This document shows positions 44,101-51,446 of a stretch of 64,000 bases of DNA, piece after piece (position 1 is the stretch's first letter; the number at the start of each line of letters is the position of its first letter). The position numbers and the translations under genes are program-made. The stretch spans positions 44,620 to 108,619 of IMG/VR virus record IMGVR_UViG_3300027816_000074; one strand, written 5' to 3'. This DNA is from a virus. The notes below the pieces were generated by a model that saw only the letters and a program-made list of their open reading frames with translations, ran no database searches and had not been told where the DNA came from.

Positions 44101-45900
44101 TAGAGTAATTTGATCTTGTGCTACCGTTACTATATCAAGCAAGTGATTTCCTTCACTTTGCGAGGTTAAGGTAACAACTTGTGTTAGATTTTTATCTGAA
44201 TATAGTCTAATTCTTTTATTATCAACTACGTAAACATAATAAACTTGGCGATTAACTAGTCCACCAATTGCAGTGTTACCGTTTGACAAATATTCTACTC
44301 GTCTTCCGTTAACTAATCCGTGATCAATATCAAGATTAAGGTGGTTAGTCGGAATTTCTACATTTGTAATTCCGTTAAATTCAACTTGTCGATTAGCTGG
44401 CTTTACGTTGATAAACTTAACTTCAAAAATTTTCCCTTGAACTCGTATATCTGTATCAGCTGTGAACAGAATTCTCTGGCCGTTTACTAGATCTACATTA
44501 TCAATATTATAACCTAAACTTCCTTCAATAGTACTAAAAACGTCAGTAGTAAATGTATCTACTAAATCTACATTTTTCTTTGCAACTGATCCAAAATTAT
44601 ATAATTTTACACCTGCATCAAATTCAATAATTGGTCTTTTTGCTCTTCCGCTCTGATCAATATCTGGCGCTAAAGAATTTAATTCATAACTAGTTTTAAT
44701 CACATCTTCGTGGAACCATCGATTATATCTAGCCCACGGATTTCTATCTGGACTTGATCTATTGATAGTAATATAATCTTTTGATGCAGCTAAACTATTT
44801 GCATCACTAAAAGGTAAAAAATCAAAAGGAGTGTCATCGAACAACACCTGACTATCAGAAGTATATGTGCTGATGATTTCTAAATCTTTTTCGCTTACTA
44901 ATGTAATTTTATTTCCTACACCCTCAACATACCAAATAGAATTAGAATACTTTTCAGGAGATACAGTTCCAGTAAATTTAATTTTCATTCCGTTACTAAA
45001 AGAAACACCATTAGACATAGTATAAGTCTTTTTGCCTAGGATGTCTTTTTCAACATCTAAAAATGTGTTTTCTGTAATGTCTTGTATTTTAAATATGCCC
45101 GAAGTATCAATATTATTTTCACTTGTGTAAAATAAAAAGTCCGGTGCGTCCTCAGGAATTGAAAATTTAATTTCTCCTACTTCTACAGCATTTTGACTTA
45201 CACCCTGCAAGTAACGATCTGTTGAGCCAATAGTTCGTTCAGTTTTAATACTGAATGGTTCTCCTGGAGAATTAATTATAAAATTATAAGTTTGTCCTCT
45301 GTATAATGTTAAAGAAGGATTTTTACTTAATCCGTCTGGTGTGAAAACAAAAGACCGGTTATCTCCCTCGTCAACAGTAACAACAGTATAAGTGCTTTCT
45401 ATTGCTAGTTGTTGTCCTGCTACAGAAATAACAGGAGGGCCATAGGGTAACCAAAAATACTGTTGAAAATTAGCAAATTTGTCCCAGCAGATATGAGGTT
45501 CCCAAGAATAAAATTCTTGCTTGTTTAATCTCTCATGGTTATCAACGATTCCGTTGTTGATCTTAACATGATTAATGTGATCTATATAATCTTTTAAAAA
45601 TGATACATTGCCTAAGTAGTCTTGAATAATTGCTGCAGGTTCAAGTTGATAATTAGATCTATCAATATCCGATGCTTCAATAAAAATATCGCTAGCCGTG
45701 ACTGCTTTGGCGTTTTTTCTTCCAATGTAGCCATTTACTTTTTTAACTTTTCCAGGCTGTGTTAGTTGATCTATAGTGGCTTCGGTAAATTTTTTGTTAG
45801 CATCTGTTCTATAAAATCTAGGAAGAAGACTTGACGATCTTCTTTTTTCGTTTGAATTTATAGGGACACCGTTCTCATTTTGATTTTTATCGTATGCCAT
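32101..45900 (-). CDS. Giant baseplate/tail structural protein, 4599 residues
   Basis: One uninterrupted frame, over a fifth of the window. The N-terminal 170 residues (SLLPRFYRTDANKKFTEATI, then CWDKFANFQQYFWLPYGPP) are conserved in giant proteins of T4-like marine phages. The rest looks modular: a seven-unit FG-GAP/integrin-like propeller (about residues 2182-2686), at least five CBM5/12-like segments (for example YNLGDIVIYGSYNYRC near 4470), GSGYxxAP beta motifs near 3110 and 3455, and repeated NGxxLxxGxDYxF units near 1022, 3583, 3903, 3980, 4113 and 4240. It follows gp6, the position of T4 gp7 (wedge), but is over four times as long. A role in wedge assembly and surface-glycan binding is inferred. 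Confidence 0.85.
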   Translation of the reverse strand: MAYDKNQNENGVPINSNEKRRSSSLLPRFYRTDANKKFTEATIDQLTQPGKVKKVNGYIGRKNAKAVTASDIFIEASDIDRSNYQLEPAAIIQDYLGNVSFLKDYIDHINHVKINNGIVDNHERLNKQEFYSWEPHICWDKFANFQQYFWLPYGPPVISVAGQQLAIESTYTVVTVDEGDNRSFVFTPDGLSKNPSLTLYRGQTYNFIINSPGEPFSIKTERTIGSTDRYLQGVSQNAVEVGEIKFSIPEDAPDFLFYTSENNIDTSGIFKIQDITENTFLDVEKDILGKKTYTMSNGVSFSNGMKIKFTGTVSPEKYSNSIWYVEGVGNKITLVSEKDLEIISTYTSDSQVLFDDTPFDFLPFSDANSLAASKDYITINRSSPDRNPWARYNRWFHEDVIKTSYELNSLAPDIDQSGRAKRPIIEFDAGVKLYNFGSVAKKNVDLVDTFTTDVFSTIEGSLGYNIDNVDLVNGQRILFTADTDIRVQGKIFEVKFINVKPANRQVEFNGITNVEIPTNHLNLDIDHGLVNGRRVEYLSNGNTAIGGLVNRQVYYVYVVDNKRIRLYSDKNLTQVVTLTSQSEGNHLLDIVTVAQDQITLIETDDTVPINGETVLVKFGQENQGSMYYYNGSIWNKGQQKITVNQSPLFDLFDEDGNSFADISVYDGSSFAGNKIFSYKTSSLSADSELGFGLSYQNIANVGDILFEFNLLTDYFQYKENFVTLSKNTDTGFLKIIHGYNLEEYSNGWCKNLITNAQPIIRIYEGTEYKNNFPIDVYDNANDLLDLEVRVLINGKRIPKTAFTVETGINYKYVSLNQNSRITITDSDVITLKCFAKQAKNKKGYYEIPLSLQNNPLNNNLQYFTLGEVIDHVSSISENIPGFVGNYIGQGNLRDLGDTSSYGTRFVQHTCPLNFSLYHLGSKTANVLKSVEDAKETYATFKRLFLRLAEESGSGSNIRDHVDEILYQINQQTPKTNPYYLSDMFAYGPSKKTEYPVLDSRVKMYPISDVFDMSALSNKSVLVYLNGEQLLYGLNYTFTSSGYLEIILDINEDDLIEVYEYESTDGTFVPPTPTKLGIWPKFVPEIFQDTTYIEPTDVIQGHDGSITIAFGDYRDELLLELEKRIYNNIKISYNPEIFNIEDTIPGYFRNTDYDLDEYNQVLSKYFYYWSSQIDQDYTRLPTYDRTNGFTFNYRGNIAPDGRPVPAHWRAIYKWLLDTDRPHSHPWEVLGFTIKPVWWESVYGPAPYTANNRILWQDLNDGAVREPGKPVTRKLHYKRPGLIDMIPVDHQGRLISPYETGMVTGVINPSPAGYLEFGDQGPVETAWRRSSLYPFAALLAFLTLSPNKTLGTCFDRSRIVKNKANQLVYKDTNLRIRLQDIILPSNVNDATREYSSGLINYISDHIFTINNYNISSYKSDLSSLTNRIVSKLGGFTSKEKFRLILDSKSPTSKNNVFVPQENYNIVLNTSSPIRKISYSGVIIVKVSDGFNIAGYNQDEPYFSYYSKLQDGPTIRIGGISESFTDFDTNQTYVAGKVIRYNGRYYRVKTNHISGDTFDKDLYVLLPSLPETGGVVATLGKVWEKRKVLKLSYGTTLSTIQEVVSFLEGYGIYLEDQGFVFDDFNTNTESISNWNTSLKEFMFWATQKWKTGAVISLSPAAEKITLNTEFSVVNDIKDSFYGYNILRVDGQKLDPDLTSIYRTDNNYSVSPANTSHGIYSATFYLIQKEHVVVIDNRTMFNDVIYDLEPGYRQERIKINGYLTQSWTGGFSIPGFIYDEAVIKDWEPWTDYSLGTIVKFKEFYYSANKFIPGVELFNSNEWKLLLEKPTPRLIPNWDYKAEQFTDFYDLDTDNFDAGQQKVAQHLIGYQNRQYLENIIRDDVSQYKFYQGMIIEKGTKNVLNKLFDVLSANDQDSLVFDEEWAVRVGEYGASAAFDEIEIKLKEDNFKINPQPIEFVNSIDSNIVDSVYRQVPTDLVVRTVNYSSNPWPIRSHKTRFLRTPGYVRYDDVTLSVDSLLDLLDQNPNEFSIGDYIWCAFETLNAGGDYWNVYRITRAPFTIIGATYDNGILTFECDITPNLSIGDVFGLQSSGDADGFYTVSDLIDDTIVVEKEIPNFQGLSGATRELIFVSQRLESIDLANEILSTNIKAGELIWADSNEQSNNWAVWKNSPVYAKVELKNDEPRTEEKFGIALATNKLGTTLAVGTEQNKVLIYNVFNGTWGRLQELTVSALGPIADFTNSGFGTKLAMSEDAEWLAIAAPRASNIKTTYRGNYNSTANYNENDIVRVGNVHWQAATNLLDAETSTIDQFAQDWTPARLIEATKSGTPSGYVGQGLVVLYKRIADGTYRVVTSFTSPHPVLNNEEFGTKMKFSQSNGEYILGITSPLSGKLYLYRYSNVSDDSGIEWHMDYDRRYRGAFSSLIEYYQGDLVFYNQSIYEAIEDLSAGAFDIDQWTVVTDKNILGYFPNDVLNIEDTSPASDKFAYDFDFSSSGDRLAISAPNADKVFVYQYNGNSYDLILPVLEPATGDLEANTRFGASVALSSTGDSLAIGITDIVGASNNGKIFVYDLTSETYEKAQIIRSISDEVDERFGSTIEFMNDDKTLLVFSKKGDTFQDGSTVILDNGRIDIFDKYYTNFIYGESLTFNDSSLLKYGESIAVADSTILVSAPEYDDSYVENTGIVYSFKKLKTQYSWKKLYQESAVVDVEKIKKLFVYNSRTNTLLNYLDVIDPVQGKIAGPADQEIKFKTYFDPAIYSYSNNDLNVDEGLDWTSEQVGVLWWDLTNAKFLDSYVEDLIYRSSTWNTLHKNASIDIYEWVESKILPSAWDDIADTESGLSQGISGQSLYGDNAYSIKKRYDSISKTFKNTYYFWVKNKVTVPSVAGRNISATDVANLISDPKAQGYQFVSFLSKNSINLYNFKSLLENNDVNLNFQYWIIDKTDNNSHYQWKIISENENTSIPKEIEEKWFYSLVGKDANDRPLPDLNLPIKLRYGIESRPRQSMFVNRLEALKQLFERANSVLAKNLIADDYDLSDLLMTEPKPSSVSRLYDRVIDTELELRFINTDSLRQAILTPVITDGRITEVVISNSGYGYTTAPSIKIYGSGKNADILPVINSKGQITEVLINNPGQGYSDGTRLTVRYYSVLVNSDSAALNRWSIYQWDNVSWFRAKTQTYDVTQYWDYIDYYATGYNQFTKVDYAVDGTYQLPLLKTKIGDTVKVNNIGSGGWIILEKYADSTSVDYTQSYSVVGRYQGTIQFKDNLYKYKEGGVGYDGSLFDSDGYDEFASVELRVILNSFKDKIFVDTLRVEYLKLFFSSIRYVLSEQTLVDWVFKTSFVKAKHNVGSLKQKVTYNNDNLDNFEDYINEVKPYRTKIREFISTYNTVQNTPLSLTDFDLQSTISNQDTIIPVNVRVSETVNAVPPVTEISGTSVLSEYPWKHWYDNVGFTLSSIEIVDGGSGYITAPTVIIEDSYGVKASAKAFISNGQVSKIRIINSGTRFLKAPIVTLSGGTALSDNYARAVAIIENGVVRSSMIKMRFDRTTRTYAVTSILETETFSGDIQVTGKRLQFDLKWAPNTEVGKTLITINNVEILRDDYRLVVKNTQINGFTQYYGSVIFETPPTKGATVVIRYNKSSIHLNAADRINFYYDPQTAQLGKQLSQLMTGVDYGGVNIVGLDFNIQYGWDNLPWMTIPWDTFDDSFDDYVYTGANYEVVLDYVPALNEEINVYISRYDPEDLRSVNGYLPPVRIDNYDYEGVPIPGYPDAVMATFVGDGVNQTVVIPEDKITINSNDIVIVRRSTSDGSYKPLETNYDIRLDGGPIDYSSATGLNADDIIIDGDGFVTPTSSSAPEEVVPGHISDTVAIKVYNRPTSGSAKIISKNYKGDNSTSSFTLDQIPNGNAVLIVKLDDQILTRGVDYQYDWKLNEVKLTAAASNTQIVNITSFGLNSSNVVDLDYFIADGVSTEFITRASWSSNFEGFVLVNGEAIDYVLFETDESYGESSIGKLGIKFAAPPELDSVITYAITPIIEGTPVLDKMSIIRSESFEAEEEVFSYTLTIPIGKKLPFGRNSIVRVGQEVLRSPRTFYFTLSGGQLTYNIPQYQLTPSTLTISNLSVYVDGKLLSPVIDYTFNGAGISVTLLSSSYVEGTVLSIAILTDADYRIEIDSGGVTNLILTESYPTGTEVEVITYYNHDILNVERTNNKLESQGTIVPMSADYYEFKKNTAGMFSLKAPVSSDDYVWVTKNRKLLTHSVDYSLHPLKQSIMLSEDLISSDIVEIIVFNDQVTEQAISYMQFKDILNRVHYKRLRSDKQTSLARELNYYDSEIEVTNGSVLADPLSLKNIPGIIEINGERIEYLYKNGNILGQLRRGTLGTGVPTLHSFGMLVQDISFSETIPYNDELIIENHYSDGSTKLVPLEFTPALTSGTVADGSTLYTGWRRSSTPTQFGQCDDVEVFVGGWLVMGDWTSDTSYNLGDIVIYGSYNYRCTSDHISSDSFFNDSDKWKFFTGNRRLKKHPYEVHCLDNGPESPGADVEFDADFAVDGTTKGVLLSEIPSIGTKISIVKRQGKIWNEPGKSLSFSNTPIAKFLKRYEGAWPNKTP

Positions 45901-48900
45901 TAAACACTCCCAATCGTGCTGCTAAGAATATTTTGTTCATTTAGTGTTGTTGATTGTATAAAGATTTCACCAGAGCTCTTAATTTTTGTTGCAGTAATTG
46001 CGGAAATAATTTCAATATTATCCACAGATGCTCCGCTTACAAATATTTGATCTCTTTCTGCTTGAATTTCATATAAGCTACCAAAAAATAAATTTGATTT
46101 ATTAGGTACAATAATAAAATTTACAATATCTGGTGCTAATTGATTCATCACATATGTTGCTAGTTCTGTAAAGTAAAAACTATCTCCGAAGTCCCAATTT
46201 TCCAAAGAGAAAAATTGATTTATTGCAGATAACGCTCTTGATTTAATATCATTATCACTTACTACCTTTTCAGAATTTTTAACAATTTTAAAGGTTGCTT
46301 GAAGGTCCGGAGATGCCTTATTTCCAAATAAAATTTTATATTTGACAGGATGGTAGATAATTTCATCGCTAATAGATTTTATTTTATTAAGATCTGTAGA
46401 TAATAAATTAAACAACTCATCGCTGCTTGGTGGTAGTGGTTCGGTCGTTAAACTTCCTTGTAGGTATCTTCGATATTCTTTATCGTAGTTTTTAGTTAAA
46501 ACAAAAATGTCTACAATATTAGTAAGGCCTGGATCAATTCTAGATTCGTAATCAGCATTATGAATATACTGAAAATTTAAATTATCTCTTCCTTGAAATA
46601 CTCGATATGAATCACTAAAACTTAATTTTCCTTGGGATAGATTTAATTTTTTAACTACATCCGTATCAACAAAATAAAAATGCTGACTGTCGTTGTAGTC
46701 ATTAAAATTAATCACAGAACTTTCTGAGGGTAGAATTATTACTTCTCCCGTATTTGAAAGATATCTATAATCTTCTTGCCCTTGTGCGATTGAATATTTT
46801 TCAAGTACTACATAGTACTTTGAACTGCTTTTGTTAATAAGTTGTTCAAATAATTCTGGGTTATCTACTACACTATCTTCATCAGTGTCAGTAAATGTAA
46901 TTTGAATCTTTTTAGTATCTACGTAACCATCTAATCCTTTAAACTCTTCAGAAATTTCCCAATCTAAATCTAATGTATAGGGAATAGTTAACGACGGTCG
47001 TGTATTAATTCGTAAAATTTTTATTTTATCCTTGATTGTAGTATTTGATTTCACATCATATACTTTATCCGAAGCATCAAAATAAAAACGTATCTGTTTA
47101 TCACTTTCGAAGATGTATCTTAGTTGTCTATATTGGACAGTATAGTACTCGGTGTCAGTTGTGAATAAAAATATCCAACTGTTATCTAATTTTGAATTTC
47201 CAATATCTCCAGCCTTGCCTAAACTAAATGTTGTGCTTTGGTTAAGATTGGCTTCAAAAATAATTTTCCAGGTCTTTGTATTAACATCGTATCGAAGTCC
47301 AAATGGTTTATTAGAATAAATTAAATCAACCATTGTACTGACTACAGTAGTCTCAAGAGAAGTGCGCCATCTAGGGATAATTTGTTGTAACACTGCGTTT
47401 GACGGTATTACATCGTTCAATAGTACTGTTCCAGCACCATCTGGCTTAATACCAGTATTATTATTTGTGCCGTCACCGTATACGCTAACAACCTTAGTCC
47501 ATAGCACCGATGATGCATTAGGAATTAGGCTGGTGTTTTCAGTAGTAGTAACAATTTTATTGCTATCGGATGTGTCAAAATATTGTGTTGCAGAATTAGG
47601 TACTACAAATTTTAATAAGGCTCCAAATTCTATATGTTTTAACTCAGTAGTTGTAAATGCTCCTGTTTTAAAAGGAATAATTTCAGATAGGTCGGTAAAA
47701 TATCCGGTAGACTGATTAGTATCAGAAGTTACGTTTATCCACTTAACATCAACCGGTGCGGTATCTACATTTGGAAATTCTGAATAGTAAAAATCTCTTA
47801 ATGTATTTTTTTCTAAGATAGATGAAATTTCATTATAAATGACACTCTCAATATCTGTTCTAGTCAAATAACTGAACTTAAAATTGTCAATAAATTTTTC
47901 AATATACACAGCCCCATCGTCGGCAAATAAATTAGTCTTACTATACTTCCCGGTTGGATCAACTAGATCAAAATATCGACTTATGCCACTGCTAGATCTA
48001 TTGATTGATTTTATTTTTGCTACACTTTGACTTACTGATAAAGGACTAATATTATAATCCTCAGCTGTAATCATTCTATTTTGTGTGTAATATGTAGCCG
48101 GTGCATTATTTTTAATTTCTGCATTTGTTTCTGATGCTGCGGAATTCGCCACACTTGTTTGTAATGACATTGTAATTGTCAGTGTTTCAACTTGACCAAT
48201 ATTAGAAACGTAAGGAATATCAATAGTGATTCCTCTAACATCTTTTGGATTAATTGTATAATTTAATCCGTTACTAATTCTATAGTATACTCTAAATGTG
48301 CCAAGCGGTAAGTTTCCAAATGTACCGTCACTAAACGATAAACTTACGCGATCACTTGATCGTGTAATAACAGTAAAAATATTTTTAATATTTTTTTGCA
48401 GACTGTTATAAATGATATTGTTACCCTCTAATGAAGGAACTTTAGCCCACTGCTCTGTTTCAAATCCATTGTTATCAATTTTATAAAGCCACATGTCGCT
48501 GTTGTTAACATTAACAGCGTCAAGGTCAACTACTTCGTTAGTTGAAGGTTGAGTAATTGTAAACGTTCCTTGATTTAATGTACCTTGTCTAAAATGTAAA
48601 AAGAATCCAGTTGAATTACTTGCTGGGCCTTTTCCGTCTTCTCTATAAAGGAAAGCAAGATTGTTTGCGACGCTAGGGGACTCTTCGTATATTTCGTCAG
48701 CTCCAGTAAACACAGTGCTAACTATTTCAAAATCCATGTTACGGCCGTCTACTGTTTTTGTAAACGAGTAAACCGGAACATCTGCATTTACGCTCTGAAA
48801 TCTATATTGTTCAGTTGGGACTCCGTATACTGTCTTTTTATCGTCCGGATTTCCAAACTGTTTGCTTGCAGGTATAGCTGCATTTATTATTTTAATAAAT

Positions 48901-49364
48901 TGATCGTACCAATTAGTATTAGCAGGATCATTCCACAATACAGTTTGTCCGGATAAATTTCGTCCGTTACTATCAACAACTGTTTGTGTAGTGCTTACGC
49001 TAGTGAACTTTAGTAATCCGCTAGCAGGAATATTCCTTTTTGGCGTGTAGCTTAGTAATCTAGCTAGACGTAGGACACTATCTCTGCGTTCTGCAAGTTC
49101 TAAAAAGTTTTCTCTAGCATTTAAATCAACCCTAAATGCAACATTTTGTCCCAAAAATGCTATTAGATCAATTAATGCAAGGTACTCGCTAGATTCAATA
49201 TAATCATTAAAATCTTCTGGATAATTTTCTCGAAGATAGCTAATCATAGTTCTACGAAGATTTTCAAAATCGTAACTTTGAAAGTCTGCGTTTCTATAAC
49301 TTTGGTATATTCTTTTCCAGTCTTCTGCGACTAAAAGTCTATTTTGTCTATCAGTTGCTGACAT
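45900..49364 (-). CDS. 6: Baseplate wedge subunit gp6 homologue (enlarged)
   Basis: 1154 residues against about 660 in T4. The N-terminus (LRENYPEDFNDYIESSEYLA, then LIDLIAFLGQNVAFRVDLNA and RENFLELAERRDSVLRLARL) is diagnostic of T4 gp6. The C-terminus (SLENWDFGDSFYFTELATYV, IVNFIIVPNK) matches the baseplate J-like end. The extra length is in the middle. gp6 forms the wedge ring that drives the dome-to-star transition of the baseplate. The stop shares one base with the next gene's start, so the giant protein is translated right after it. A late box and AGGAAA precede the ATG. Confidence 0.9.
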   Translation of the reverse strand: MSATDRQNRLLVAEDWKRIYQSYRNADFQSYDFENLRRTMISYLRENYPEDFNDYIESSEYLALIDLIAFLGQNVAFRVDLNARENFLELAERRDSVLRLARLLSYTPKRNIPASGLLKFTSVSTTQTVVDSNGRNLSGQTVLWNDPANTNWYDQFIKIINAAIPASKQFGNPDDKKTVYGVPTEQYRFQSVNADVPVYSFTKTVDGRNMDFEIVSTVFTGADEIYEESPSVANNLAFLYREDGKGPASNSTGFFLHFRQGTLNQGTFTITQPSTNEVVDLDAVNVNNSDMWLYKIDNNGFETEQWAKVPSLEGNNIIYNSLQKNIKNIFTVITRSSDRVSLSFSDGTFGNLPLGTFRVYYRISNGLNYTINPKDVRGITIDIPYVSNIGQVETLTITMSLQTSVANSAASETNAEIKNNAPATYYTQNRMITAEDYNISPLSVSQSVAKIKSINRSSSGISRYFDLVDPTGKYSKTNLFADDGAVYIEKFIDNFKFSYLTRTDIESVIYNEISSILEKNTLRDFYYSEFPNVDTAPVDVKWINVTSDTNQSTGYFTDLSEIIPFKTGAFTTTELKHIEFGALLKFVVPNSATQYFDTSDSNKIVTTTENTSLIPNASSVLWTKVVSVYGDGTNNNTGIKPDGAGTVLLNDVIPSNAVLQQIIPRWRTSLETTVVSTMVDLIYSNKPFGLRYDVNTKTWKIIFEANLNQSTTFSLGKAGDIGNSKLDNSWIFLFTTDTEYYTVQYRQLRYIFESDKQIRFYFDASDKVYDVKSNTTIKDKIKILRINTRPSLTIPYTLDLDWEISEEFKGLDGYVDTKKIQITFTDTDEDSVVDNPELFEQLINKSSSKYYVVLEKYSIAQGQEDYRYLSNTGEVIILPSESSVINFNDYNDSQHFYFVDTDVVKKLNLSQGKLSFSDSYRVFQGRDNLNFQYIHNADYESRIDPGLTNIVDIFVLTKNYDKEYRRYLQGSLTTEPLPPSSDELFNLLSTDLNKIKSISDEIIYHPVKYKILFGNKASPDLQATFKIVKNSEKVVSDNDIKSRALSAINQFFSLENWDFGDSFYFTELATYVMNQLAPDIVNFIIVPNKSNLFFGSLYEIQAERDQIFVSGASVDNIEIISAITATKIKSSGEIFIQSTTLNEQNILSSTIGSV

Positions 49365-49386
49365 ATCTGTTTCCTATTAACAGATA

Positions 49387-49394
49387 TATTTATT
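49387..49394 (-). promoter_or_regulatory. Candidate late promoter box (AATAAATA, minus strand)
   Basis: The plus strand reads TATTTATT, giving AATAAATA on the minus strand, 23 nt upstream of the gp6 start, between genes 25 and 6. One mismatch to the T4 late box. It fits separate late expression of gp6 and the giant protein. Confidence 0.45.
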
Positions 49395-49414
49395 GGAATT
49401 TATTATCTGGGTGT

Positions 49415-49858
49415 TTAATTGATAAGCCCGTTATCCTGGTCAAATTTAAATCTTAGGGCTTCGGAAATGTTATAAGGCAAGTAAGTCAGTGAACACTCAA
49501 TTTGAATACCTGTTTCGTACTGTGTTACAATTATTTGATCTGCTCTAACACGCGGATCATAGTTAATGATAGTTTCAACATTTTTTGTTATCAAGTTTTT
49601 CACTTGATCAGTTAATGGTTCAAACAATAAATCCCAAATTACAGTACCAAATTCGGGCTGCTCTAATCGTTCACCTTGTCTGATATGGAAATGATTAATG
49701 ATATCCTGTTTAATCAAGTTAAGATCATAGAGAGTATATGAGTTAGTATCACTAGAAAGTGTACTGAACCCACGATATGTCCGTGCGCCAGGGATAAAGT
49801 TAGCCTGCTTAGGAGCAGGTAAAGTTATATTTTCATATAATCTGTTTCCAGTAACCAT
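49415..49858 (-). CDS. 25: Baseplate wedge protein gp25 homologue
   Basis: 147 residues (T4: 132). The GPW/gp25 family core is plain: LYDLNLIKQDIINHFHIRQG, then ERLEQPEFGTVIWDLLFEPL, with EFG as the conserved turn. gp25 sits at the inner ring of the baseplate and nucleates sheath assembly. It lies 7 nt after gene 5 and before gene 6, an order typical of T4-like cyanophages. No anomalies. Confidence 0.92.
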   Translation of the reverse strand: MVTGNRLYENITLPAPKQANFIPGARTYRGFSTLSSDTNSYTLYDLNLIKQDIINHFHIRQGERLEQPEFGTVIWDLLFEPLTDQVKNLITKNVETIINYDPRVRADQIIVTQYETGIQIECSLTYLPYNISEALRFKFDQDNGLIN

Positions 49859-49865
49859 AAACTAT

Positions 49866-51443
49866 TTAACTCCCTTTTCTAAATGTATCAACAATGCTTA
49901 GTTTTTTCCACTGTGGTGCTGCTGATGATAGAGATGTTGATTGTCCTTCGTATCTACCGTCAACATCTCTATCAGTTTTTGTAGGTTTAACTTCAGTAGG
50001 ATTTAAATTTTCGTGTTGAGGATATGGTTCATGCGTTGGCATTCTTCGCATAATCATGTTTCCTTTACTACCAGTATCAGTAGGCAACAGATGTGTTTTT
50101 AATTCTTTAGGAACTTGAGCTTCAACGGCGGCTGTTGCAGATGGTCCGTTCATATGAATTTTGCTTGCTGTTTCAATATGTTGGCTTCCACTCTTAATAT
50201 AAGTGTAAGCTCCGGCAGTAAATGCATTATTTTTTGTAGTTTTCCAATCAACATTGCCTTTTGTAGTGTGTTTAAAATTTTCATTAACTGTAGACTCAAC
50301 GTTCTTTTTAACTAAAATTCGTTGATTCTCATCTACAATTAATACACTATCTTTATTGACATGTGTGTGCATTTCACCTGCAACCTTAGTATTAAAATTG
50401 CGTCCGGCCTGCATATTAATATCACGCTCTGCAAAGAAATTTAAATCCTGTGCAGTATGTACACTTATACTATCTTCAGCATAGATATCAATTTTTCCAT
50501 CACTTGATAACTCAATCCAGCTGGTTCCTCTAGCATTACCAATGTAGATTAAATCTTCACTATTATGTAATAGTATTTGATGCCCAGTTCGAGTGCGAAT
50601 TCTAATCAATTCATTATGTGGAATTTTTTTGTCGCCGTCTGTTTCATCTGCTTCTACATTTGCATATTCAGGAGGGCCTTCACTAGCAGTTTTTTTTCTT
50701 AAAAACTTATCGTCGCCATCATCCATGACTAAAGTTGACCCGCCTAATCTACTGACAAATGCTCCTGCAATCTTATGTTCAAATTTTCCAACTTTGCCTC
50801 TTTTTCCGGACTTATCTACTGGTCCGGGGGTTGACACTCCAAATACTGCACTAGGAACTTCTCGGCGGGCACTAGATGTTGTAAGACCTCTAATATCATC
50901 TTCTAATAACCCTTGAGTTTCTAAAACATCTTGCAGATAAGTGTGTACTGGTTTTTTAATTTTAGTTGGATCTTGAACTGCTTCGTTTATATCTTTGTTA
51001 TATTCTGCAACCGGCACTGTAGGTTTCTTGCCATCTTTACTATAGCTTGTTGATGCCATTCCTGGCACCATAAAATTCATATATCTGTCTTGAACACAGC
51101 CTATCCAGAATCCTTTTTTAGGATCACCGTTGGCAAATATAACCATTACTGTAGTTCCTATGTCCGGTGGAATCATCCACCAGCCATAACTTTTTTGAGT
51201 TTCATCGTAGGTATCGTTGTCAGAATCTTTTCCTAAAAAATCTGCACTAGTGACTCCATAAAAAGGACTTAGATATTTGACTTGGAATACCTGTCCTTCC
51301 CTTGAATCACTGTTTCCCACAGGATGTAATAGTTCTACTTCTAATGTCCCCATGTACTCTGTATCGAGGTGGCTGACAATTTTTGCCAGAAACGGTCCTG
51401 GATTTGGTAATGATTCTTGCGATGATCTAGTTAACTCTGGCAT
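49866..51443 (-). CDS. 5: Baseplate central spike / hub protein gp5-like, without lysozyme domain
   Basis: 525 residues. The N-terminal OB-fold-like domain (GPFLAKIVSHLDTEYMGTLE, then WWMIPPDIGTTVMVIFANGD and KKGFWIGCVQDRYMNFMVPG) matches gp5/VgrG-type spike proteins. The C-terminal part has the short repeats of a needle beta-helix (SSDGKIDIYAEDSISVHTAQ, DINMQAGRNFNTKVAGEM). The T4 lysozyme domain that would stand between them is absent: only about 150 residues of charged linker are present, with no E-D-T catalytic pattern. The spike pierces the outer membrane; wall digestion must come from elsewhere. Confidence 0.85.
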   Translation of the reverse strand: MPELTRSSQESLPNPGPFLAKIVSHLDTEYMGTLEVELLHPVGNSDSREGQVFQVKYLSPFYGVTSADFLGKDSDNDTYDETQKSYGWWMIPPDIGTTVMVIFANGDPKKGFWIGCVQDRYMNFMVPGMASTSYSKDGKKPTVPVAEYNKDINEAVQDPTKIKKPVHTYLQDVLETQGLLEDDIRGLTTSSARREVPSAVFGVSTPGPVDKSGKRGKVGKFEHKIAGAFVSRLGGSTLVMDDGDDKFLRKKTASEGPPEYANVEADETDGDKKIPHNELIRIRTRTGHQILLHNSEDLIYIGNARGTSWIELSSDGKIDIYAEDSISVHTAQDLNFFAERDINMQAGRNFNTKVAGEMHTHVNKDSVLIVDENQRILVKKNVESTVNENFKHTTKGNVDWKTTKNNAFTAGAYTYIKSGSQHIETASKIHMNGPSATAAVEAQVPKELKTHLLPTDTGSKGNMIMRRMPTHEPYPQHENLNPTEVKPTKTDRDVDGRYEGQSTSLSSAAPQWKKLSIVDTFRKGS

Positions 51444-51446
51444 ATT

